Of a stretch of 20,626 nucleotides of DNA, positions 14,976 to 20,626 are shown piece by piece. Location: the NCBI GenBank assembly GCA_963593905.1, contig CAVBBL010000036.1, positions 1 to 20,626 of the forward strand. Reading direction: 5' to 3'. Each line of letters starts with the position of its first letter. Positions within the stretch are counted from its first letter, which is position 1. A model generated the notes under the pieces. It made no database searches and was not told the DNA's origin. It saw nothing but the letters and a program-made list of their open reading frames with translations. Origin of the DNA: CAG-791 sp963593905. GTDB taxonomy: Bacteria > Bacillota > Clostridia > Lachnospirales > Lachnospiraceae. The translations under genes and the position numbers were made by a program.

Positions 14976-16331
14976 CTATCGCTCCGAATCCAGACTTCTG
15001 TCATTATGATTCTCGATACTGTGTTTCTGTTGTATTCCTTCCTTACTTTTTTGCAGTTTTTCCATTATGGATGTCTCTGCCTGCTCATTTCTTTTTGACT
15101 TTTCAGCTCTTTTGAGGGAATTTTGCAAATCATCATCCATCCTGTCAGCCAGATCCACAGATACGGTATGGCCTTGCTGGAAAGCTTGCAGCAGATCACG
15201 TTTCTTTTGATAATTGCCAGCAATCGCAGCTGCTTTTTCTTTGGATATAAAATGATTTGTATAGAATTTTATAACATCCTCACTGCTGGGGAGCCTGGAA
15301 ATATCCAAGGCAGAGCGATTTTTAATATAGCCTAGCTGCTTATGCTCTGTTGACAAAAAGCTGTTCGTCTTAATCTCTGTCAATTCCCGATAGGACTGCG
15401 GATAAGCCATATCATAGAACATACTGTTTCCGGAATCGAAAATGGGCGCACAGCCGACAAATTCCAGTGTGTCCGGATTTCTCAAAAGGCCAAAGTTACT
15501 AAAATGACGATCTGTATTGGTGATAAGGTAATCCATCATGATCTGCAGCTCTAACTGGCTGCGGATTTCCGACTCCGGTATGCCAAGTTCTACACATCGC
15601 TCGATATAAAACTCGTAATAGGACTGATGATTAGGCTTCTTATGATCTGCAAGAATCTGGTAACAGCTGAATAATTCTGCGTTTTCTGACGTAAACAGCT
15701 TACATACACTGGAAAATTCTATATTACCGCATTCACCTGTCTCTATCGGAAGCAGATCATAATGTACGTATCGCAGAGGACTTATATTCTGCAGATCATA
15801 GAGCTTTGTGACAAATTTCTCATTGATGGTCTGCTGGCTATCCCGAAAGGTGCTTCTCTTATGTAAAACCCAGCTTTTATCTGCATCCTCATAACTCCAC
15901 AGCTTTTCCAACTGACCACCTAATGTAGAACTGGCGTTATTGGAGTAAACCTGTCCTTCTTCATCTACAAAAGTAAGCTCGCTGCCTTTATTTTGAAAAA
16001 GGGAAACATCCTTCCATTCCAGACTAAGATTACAGGGACAGATCCAGTAACTGTCTGTTAATGACAAAGCCAGGTTCTTGACCATATATTCCTTTGCGGA
16101 CTGGACGCCGCTGTTTTGTAAAAGAAATGGCAATCCGTCCCGATGATTAGGGATGCTTCTGTTCTCCCACCATTGAAACAGAGCCTTATTATCCGGCTTT
16201 CCTAGAAAAGGAAGATGCTTTTCATCGATGAAGGAGCAATCTATCAATATGCCTCTGTCCGGTATGACCGTTAAAGCAGCTACATCAATATCCTTATGCT
16301 TTAAAATGTATTTCTTCTCTATCTTAATCAC
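14976..16331 (-). CDS. HipA-like kinase-fold protein
   Basis: This 451-residue protein has HipA hallmarks: WWENRSIPNHRDGL (54-67) recalls the HipA N-terminal motif; the catalytic loop is NTDRHFSNFG (272-281), with D274 and N279; and APIFDSGNS (295-303) supplies the metal-binding D299. A Gly-containing loop at 135-140 may be the nucleotide loop. HipA kinases phosphorylate proteins such as GltX, usually opposed by HipB. No HipB-like gene lies next to it; another kinase-like gene is upstream instead. It begins with a GTG at 16331, 5 bases after the upstream stop, with no clean ribosome site, so it is probably translated by coupling. The C-terminus from 421 is SIMEKLQKSKEGIQQKHSIE plus a charged end, the shared tail. 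Its substrate is unknown. Confidence 0.8.
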   Translation of the reverse strand: MIKIEKKYILKHKDIDVAALTVIPDRGILIDCSFIDEKHLPFLGKPDNKALFQWWENRSIPNHRDGLPFLLQNSGVQSAKEYMVKNLALSLTDSYWICPCNLSLEWKDVSLFQNKGSELTFVDEEGQVYSNNASSTLGGQLEKLWSYEDADKSWVLHKRSTFRDSQQTINEKFVTKLYDLQNISPLRYVHYDLLPIETGECGNIEFSSVCKLFTSENAELFSCYQILADHKKPNHQSYYEFYIERCVELGIPESEIRSQLELQIMMDYLITNTDRHFSNFGLLRNPDTLEFVGCAPIFDSGNSMFYDMAYPQSYRELTEIKTNSFLSTEHKQLGYIKNRSALDISRLPSSEDVIKFYTNHFISKEKAAAIAGNYQKKRDLLQAFQQGHTVSVDLADRMDDDLQNSLKRAEKSKRNEQAETSIMEKLQKSKEGIQQKHSIENHNDRSLDSER

Positions 16332-16336
16332 CTACT

Positions 16337-17686
16337 TTACCATCGACTCAAGGTCTGATTCCTATCATTCCTATCTACGCTCTTCTCGGTGCTGCGATTC
16401 TGGTATATTGTTTCCCTATTCTTCTGCAGTCTTTCCATAATAGATATCTGTGTATCATTGTCATTCTCAAGCTGCATCTGCCGAATCATTTCCTTCGCAT
16501 TTTCATAGGCCGGTACAAGAAGTTTCTCTGTTCTTACTTTTAACTCTGCGACGTATTCCTGCTGCCTGATTTCTGAAATAATCTCGTGTCCTTGATATGC
16601 ATGAGGTATATGCTCTATAAAATCTACCATATCCGGCAACTTCTCTTTGATTCTGGGAACCACTCTTTGAATAGCTTCTTGTATATCCTGATCGTTTAAT
16701 TTCAGCAGATCCGCAAAGCGAAGATTTGTTTCTCCATCTATGCTGTAGATCGTGACACCGTTGCACATATCCATGGGCTTTATCAGTTTATTTCTTAATC
16801 GCTCATCGGAAACCTTAGGAGAAAAGGACGCACCGTTATCATACACAGGCGCAAGCCTGTCTTTTCCGTTTTCTCTGATAATTCCCCAGTTTCCGTCATT
16901 TCTGTCATTGTTATTGATGAGTCCGTCGATAATGATGCAATTCCATACCCGTTCTTTTAGTCCATTTATATTCTGTAAGGACGGATTAAAAGCCAGGTGA
17001 AGTTTTAAATCCATTAAACTGACAAGATGGGCAGCTCCTGTAGAATGCAATGAGTGGCTGAGTTTTAATTTTTCTGTTAAATCCTTATTATGGGTATTTT
17101 TAAGGACTCTGAATTCTAAAAGCTTGCTCTGCTCACTGCAGAAATCCTTGCAGGCCACAACAATTTTGTCATCACGCAGCCCCAGAATCGTCTCATGGGT
17201 ATCATACCCAAGAATCTGATAGATATGGCTTCCGATATACTCTGATAAAGGCGTTAATGTTTCCGTCAAACCGCCTGTATTATGTAGATATGCCGCATCG
17301 ATGGGATATTTCACAAGCCAAGGCTCTCCATCAATGAGGATTCCCTCTTTATCACCGGAATTACCGCCATAGGAACTGTTCCTGTCACTGACCGGACAGT
17401 CATCCAGGTTATAAATTACAGTATTCATATTTTCTTCTCTTTCTATACTAAGCGCATAAAGATAATATTTCCGGTTAAGCAACTCCCAGGTATCCTTTGT
17501 AATAGAGCCGCAGACATAAGCATTTTTAGCATTGATATCCAAGGCATCACAGAGATCAAAATATGCCACAGGATCATTCTGATCCGCATCCCTTAATTGT
17601 GAAATCAGATTCTGTAGATTTGCAGGAAGCTCCTGTGTGATCTTTACAGTATCATCTATATAGGATTCTATGTGTTTACTTTCCAT
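16337..17686 (-). CDS. CtkA/HipA-like kinase with N-terminal helical extension
   Basis: This 449-residue protein starts at ATG 17686, with GGAGT 7 bases upstream. The kinase features are SSYGGNSGDKEGILIDG (104-120) as the Gly-rich loop, VKYP with K126, the catalytic loop NNNDRNDGNWG (258-268) with D261 and N266, and APVYDNGASF (279-288) with D283. This spacing and the SGDKEG loop suit the CtkA branch of the HipA-like kinases. The first 86 residues form a separate helical domain (AYFDLCDALDINAKNAYVCG, then a Trp/Tyr-rich helix). An internal Met at 87 has only a weak ribosome site. The C-terminus from 415 is SIMERLQKNRETIYQNRSTE plus a charged end, the shared tail. It is closely coupled to the next kinase gene. 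Confidence 0.78.
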   Translation of the reverse strand: MESKHIESYIDDTVKITQELPANLQNLISQLRDADQNDPVAYFDLCDALDINAKNAYVCGSITKDTWELLNRKYYLYALSIEREENMNTVIYNLDDCPVSDRNSSYGGNSGDKEGILIDGEPWLVKYPIDAAYLHNTGGLTETLTPLSEYIGSHIYQILGYDTHETILGLRDDKIVVACKDFCSEQSKLLEFRVLKNTHNKDLTEKLKLSHSLHSTGAAHLVSLMDLKLHLAFNPSLQNINGLKERVWNCIIIDGLINNNDRNDGNWGIIRENGKDRLAPVYDNGASFSPKVSDERLRNKLIKPMDMCNGVTIYSIDGETNLRFADLLKLNDQDIQEAIQRVVPRIKEKLPDMVDFIEHIPHAYQGHEIISEIRQQEYVAELKVRTEKLLVPAYENAKEMIRQMQLENDNDTQISIMERLQKNRETIYQNRSTEKSVDRNDRNQTLSRW

Positions 17687-17804
17687 GACGGTACTCCGTA
17701 TCTCTTGTGTATTATGACTAAGCTAAAGTTTGCTTGTTTCTTGCTTCAATCTTTCAGTGACATTTTTCATTCCATCAGTCATGCTATCTGCTGCTTATGA
17801 GCTG

Positions 17805-18224
17805 TCAGCAATTATGATTATACCAAACTTCTTCCTGCGTCCTTCCTACCATTCTCCAGATTAGTTCCTTTAAGCGATGCATCCAGGTACTTTCCCTTAG
17901 ATATTTTGCAATTAACTTCTGGACATTATGTCCAGAAGTTTCCGGCGGATCAAAATCGCATTCCTGCAGCGGCCTGTATCGCCTGCTCTCCATGCGCAGA
18001 TCCTGCTTCGCAAGATTTTTTAACCTGTGACCATACTCACAGATTGCATTATCCACAATGTTTTCCACATCTTCCTGCGTCGGTTGATAATAAAAGCTTT
18101 TTAATTCTGCGATTCTGGCACTAAGTGCCAGGGAGACATAATCGTCAATCTGATAGTAGAAGCTTTTCGCATAATTCTGGCCGTACTCTACTAACTTTTC
18201 CTGTTCTTCTTTTTCTTTGAGCAT
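17805..18224 (-). CDS. Hypothetical protein containing a palindrome-encoded segment
   Basis: The protein is 139 residues with an ATG at 18224 and GGGAG 6 bases upstream. It is helical and charged (KEKEEQEKLVEYGQNYAKSF, FYYQPTQEDVENIVDNAICE), with no membrane segment, and I do not recognise it. Palindrome copy 5 lies inside the frame and encodes TSGHNVQK (residues 96-103) without disrupting it. The C-terminal part after the palindrome is WMHRLKELIWRM and a short tail. It lies between topB (90-base gap) and the CtkA-like kinase (118-base gap in which I see nothing but a 19-codon frame without ribosome site). It could be a small element regulator, which is not supported directly. Confidence 0.65.
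   Translation of the reverse strand: MLKEKEEQEKLVEYGQNYAKSFYYQIDDYVSLALSARIAELKSFYYQPTQEDVENIVDNAICEYGHRLKNLAKQDLRMESRRYRPLQECDFDPPETSGHNVQKLIAKYLRESTWMHRLKELIWRMVGRTQEEVWYNHNC
17914..17940. repeat. Palindrome copy 5, inside a coding sequence
   Basis: The 25-bp core (17915-17939) is identical to copies 1, 3 and 4, with one extra pair on each side (A...T). It is the only copy within a gene. Read on the minus strand it encodes TSGHNVQK in the 139-residue hypothetical protein and adds no stop codon. Confidence 0.9.
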
Positions 18225-18314
18225 TTTTTCTCCCTTATTTTACCATTATCTTTTTCCTCATTCGAGATTATTGGAAGTATTTCTTCATCGCTATGGCTGT
18301 AATTTTCTCTACAA

Positions 18315-20480
18315 TCATTTGTCAAATTCTATTTTGTATTTTACATACTGCCCGGAAGCATCCATCACCAGCCAGGCGTCGAAATTGCTATCTTTCTTTG
18401 CTGAGTACAAATCTTTTACAAAGACCCGGCCTTTCGACAAAAGCGCCTTTGCACGGGGTTTTGTGATTTTCGTCTTGAGTGATGTTAAGCCCTTTGACTC
18501 CTTCCACATCGTAAAGCCACATTCTTTGCCTTTGCTGCAGTAAAAGCTTTTTGGTGACTCGTAGACCGGAGCGCCGCATTTAGGGCATTTTCCGATTTCT
18601 TCTTTGGCGGTATTCTGTACCTTTACAGCATAGGCGCTGTCTACCTTGCCATTGTAACTAAACACCTCATCGATCATGTCCTTTGTCTGCACGTAAATCT
18701 GTTCCGGTGTCATCTTTCCGGCGGCGATTTCATGCAGATTTCTGGAAAGCTCCACAGTTTTCTGCACAGAAAGGTCGATATGCAGACTGTTCATCACATC
18801 CACCAAAAGGAATCCTTTTTCCAGTGCTTTATAGGATCCTTTTTCCAAGGAAATGTACTTTCCCTTGATACACTTGTCAATGGTGCCCGCACGAGTGGCT
18901 TCTGTGCAGATGGTAGCCTCTGACAAAATGTCCTTCCATTCTTTGTCGGTATACTCTTCCGTCTCTGGCTTCTCTGCCCCTCTCATAGGTGTGAGCATCC
19001 AGGAGGTAAGGCTTGCTACTGTATATCTCTTCGGCGGCGTTGTTTCTTTCTCTGCCGGAGTAAATTTCACGGCAATGTAATCGCCCTTTTCTACATCCGG
19101 CAAAGCTTTATCCTTTTTATTGTCAGCCTCATACTGCCGCCAGCCAGGTGTGATCTGCACATCACCGGAAATATGAAATGCTTCCTCCCCGCAGCTGATA
19201 TCCATTTCCGTTCGATTTACCTCACAAGGAATAGAACAGAACACTGCTAAAAAGCGATTTCTGATACTTTCGTACACAAGCTGCTGGTTGGCATCTGTAA
19301 TAGAAGCTGGAATCTTTTCTGTCGGTGTCAGGGCACTGTGTGCCTCCACCTTCGCATCATCATAAATATCTTTTGTATCCTTATTTTTTATATTTTCATA
19401 TCCGGCCTGCTGCAGTGCCGCAAGAATCTGATCCACTCTGGTGCTCTCACTCTGACCTAAATAATTAGATGCAGTACGAGGATAGGTTACAAAACCCTGT
19501 TCATAAAGTGCCTGAGTAGCATCCAATACATTTTGCGGAGAAAGCGCATGATTGGCCTTGCAGACAAAAGACTGCAGATCGGACAGGCTGAAAAGCTTGC
19601 CGGATTTGATTTCCTTCTTTGTTCTCTTTATTTCTGTTACCTGTGCACCGGAAGTATTGTATTCCTCCGCAAGTCTTTGTGCTTCCACTAGCTGATCCGG
19701 TGTAAATCTGATCTTGGAGGTTAATTCTACTTCTATGTCTTTTGTGGCTTCCTTGGAAACCAGTGCCAGATATTTTTCAGGTTTAAAGTCCTTAATCTCT
19801 TTTTCTCTTTGCACCACCTGATTTACAATAGGGCAAACACAACGCCCTATATTTATCAGCGCATTTGTCTTAATAGAAGCATATCTTGTCAGATCGATGC
19901 CAATCATCCAGTCTACCGCTGCACGGGCAGATCCAGCCTTAAAGAGATCAGCATAGGATCCCGTATCTATCTGAGCCGTCTTTACCCCATTTGTGATAGA
20001 TTCTGCCGTTAAGGTAGGCAGCCAAAGACGATAAACAGGCTTGTCAGTGGTAAGATTATTGTCAATGACCCGGCGCACGATCACTTCTCCTTCACGATCA
20101 GGATCTCCGGCAGCATAAACAGTGCCGATATCCTCTCTGTTCAGAAGATCTTTTAGGATTTTAATCTGCTTTTTACAATCTTCCTTAGCCTCATACTTAA
20201 ACTGCCAATCATTCGGATAAAAAGGCAGCTTATCCATCGTCCAACGAACCTTATCGCCTTTTTTGTACGCTGGATTAAAATACTTCTCCAGATCATAAAT
20301 TTCGTAGAGATGGCCAAAGCACCAGGAAACAACATACTCATTTCCTTCCAGATAGCCCTCTTGCTTTTGATTTGCATGAAGAGCGGATGCTATAGTTCTG
20401 CCCATGCTGGGTTTCTCTGCTATGATTAGTTTCTTTTTCGATGTAGAATATGATGAGGTGTTACTGCTTTTATTTTCCAT
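18315..20480 (-). CDS. topB: DNA topoisomerase III (type IA)
   Basis: This 721-residue protein starts at ATG 20480, with an AGGAAGAG site 8 bases upstream. The Toprim domain shows AEKPSMGR (21-28, catalytic E22) and AAGDPDREGE (123-132, D126, D128 and E130 for metal). The active-site tyrosine is Y333 in TYPRTASNYL, and HSALTPT follows as the counterpart of the conserved H-x-A-x-x-P-T. A C-terminal C4 zinc ribbon (CPKCGAPV, then YCSKGKECGF) begins near 632. Type IA enzymes cut and pass single DNA strands, and topB is common in conjugative elements, presumably to resolve transfer intermediates. Two positions are odd: the usual YPRTD has Ala in place of Asp, and the usual GR-x-Q-T/S-P-T reads GRCVCPIV. 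It lacks the shared C-terminal tail. Confidence 0.92.
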   Translation of the reverse strand: MENKSSNTSSYSTSKKKLIIAEKPSMGRTIASALHANQKQEGYLEGNEYVVSWCFGHLYEIYDLEKYFNPAYKKGDKVRWTMDKLPFYPNDWQFKYEAKEDCKKQIKILKDLLNREDIGTVYAAGDPDREGEVIVRRVIDNNLTTDKPVYRLWLPTLTAESITNGVKTAQIDTGSYADLFKAGSARAAVDWMIGIDLTRYASIKTNALINIGRCVCPIVNQVVQREKEIKDFKPEKYLALVSKEATKDIEVELTSKIRFTPDQLVEAQRLAEEYNTSGAQVTEIKRTKKEIKSGKLFSLSDLQSFVCKANHALSPQNVLDATQALYEQGFVTYPRTASNYLGQSESTRVDQILAALQQAGYENIKNKDTKDIYDDAKVEAHSALTPTEKIPASITDANQQLVYESIRNRFLAVFCSIPCEVNRTEMDISCGEEAFHISGDVQITPGWRQYEADNKKDKALPDVEKGDYIAVKFTPAEKETTPPKRYTVASLTSWMLTPMRGAEKPETEEYTDKEWKDILSEATICTEATRAGTIDKCIKGKYISLEKGSYKALEKGFLLVDVMNSLHIDLSVQKTVELSRNLHEIAAGKMTPEQIYVQTKDMIDEVFSYNGKVDSAYAVKVQNTAKEEIGKCPKCGAPVYESPKSFYCSKGKECGFTMWKESKGLTSLKTKITKPRAKALLSKGRVFVKDLYSAKKDSNFDAWLVMDASGQYVKYKIEFDK

Positions 20481-20561
20481 AGCTTTCTCTTCCTTAGAAT
20501 CTAATTTCGGAACTTTATTAAGGCCATATCGTTACCTAAAATTTAAGTCCTTTTTCTAAAA

Positions 20562-20594
20562 ATTATAAAAAAAGAGGTCACAATAGTGACCTCT
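20562..20594 (-). terminator. Rho-independent terminator of the gene beyond the right edge
   Basis: On the minus strand AGAGGTCAC (20594-20586) pairs perfectly with GTGACCTCT (20581-20573) around TATT. It is followed by TTTTTTATAATTTTT. Transcription arriving from the right would stop here, so topB begins a new unit; its promoter should lie between about 20560 and 20490. I could not assign a convincing -35/-10 pair there. Confidence 0.85.
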
Positions 20595-20626
20595 AGATTT
20601 ACCTTCCCATATCTCCGATTTTTGTC

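Noticed and set aside
17687..17804. 19-codon minus-strand frame (MTDGMKNVTERLKQETSKL) whose end recalls the shared tail
   Set aside because: No ribosome site and too short. The resemblance to the S-I-M-E-x-L tail is slight, so I count it as chance.
20562..20583. Promoter for topB formed by TTGTGA and TATAAT within the terminator
   Set aside because: The spacer is only 10 bases, and the boxes are the terminator stem and its U-tract.
1..20626. CRISPR array, tRNA or rRNA genes
   Set aside because: No regularly spaced repeat-spacer pattern, tRNA cloverleaf or rRNA signature was seen; the repeats present are dispersed palindromes and one short tandem array.

Overview
The window looks like part of the transfer and maintenance region of an integrative conjugative element (ICE) from a Firmicute, most likely a gut clostridium of the Lachnospiraceae type. 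The signs are: A/T-leaning DNA with strong AGGAGG-type ribosome sites; an ArdC-like protein; a topoisomerase III; a RadC/YodL protein; a giant methylase-helicase of the LtrC/SNF2 type; a TTRAP-like small protein; and a TnpV-like protein. No relaxase, coupling protein, T4SS channel gene or integrase is visible, so only part of the element is present. Species and element names are inference.

Layout. At the left end (1-860, minus strand) an XRE regulator overlaps a window-truncated nucleotidyltransferase, which may be a toxin-antitoxin pair. From 861 to about 1416 no convincing gene is seen. That stretch holds a consensus promoter, two copies of a long palindrome and a strongly self-complementary region (1031-1360). 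A short plus-strand cluster (1417-2196) encodes a tiny peptide, a zinc-ribbon protein and a small conserved-looking protein. Position 2205-2583 has a hairpin terminator, a promoter embedded in two inverted repeats, and a small plus-strand gene converging on the main operon.

The main block runs leftward on the minus strand from 20480 to 2573. In order it encodes topB, an unknown protein, a CtkA/HipA-like kinase, a second HipA-like kinase, an ArdC-like protein, a TTRAP-like protein, the 2887-residue methylase-helicase, a 46-residue protein, a RadC-JAB/YodL protein and an unknown protein. A terminator at 14911-14946 splits it into at least two units, and another at 20562-20594 closes the operon lying off the right edge.

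Most notable points. (1) A complete TnpV-like gene (11519-12208) is nested in another frame of the giant gene and turns that part of the giant protein into a Gly/Arg/Asp/Glu-rich linker. (2) Five otherwise unrelated proteins (both kinases, ArdC-like, giant helicase, RadC/YodL) share a C-terminal tail that begins S-I-M-E-x-L or a close variant, suggesting a common targeting or docking signal. (3) A 25-bp palindrome recurs five times over 17 kb, once inside a coding sequence. (4) Four tandem 14-bp units plus an inverted copy stand before the giant gene.

Working model (inference): topB and the helicase/methylase process or protect element DNA, ArdC and RadC/YodL protect or repair it on entry, and the kinases may be cargo acting on donor or recipient physiology. 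The shared tail would link these proteins to one delivery or assembly route.
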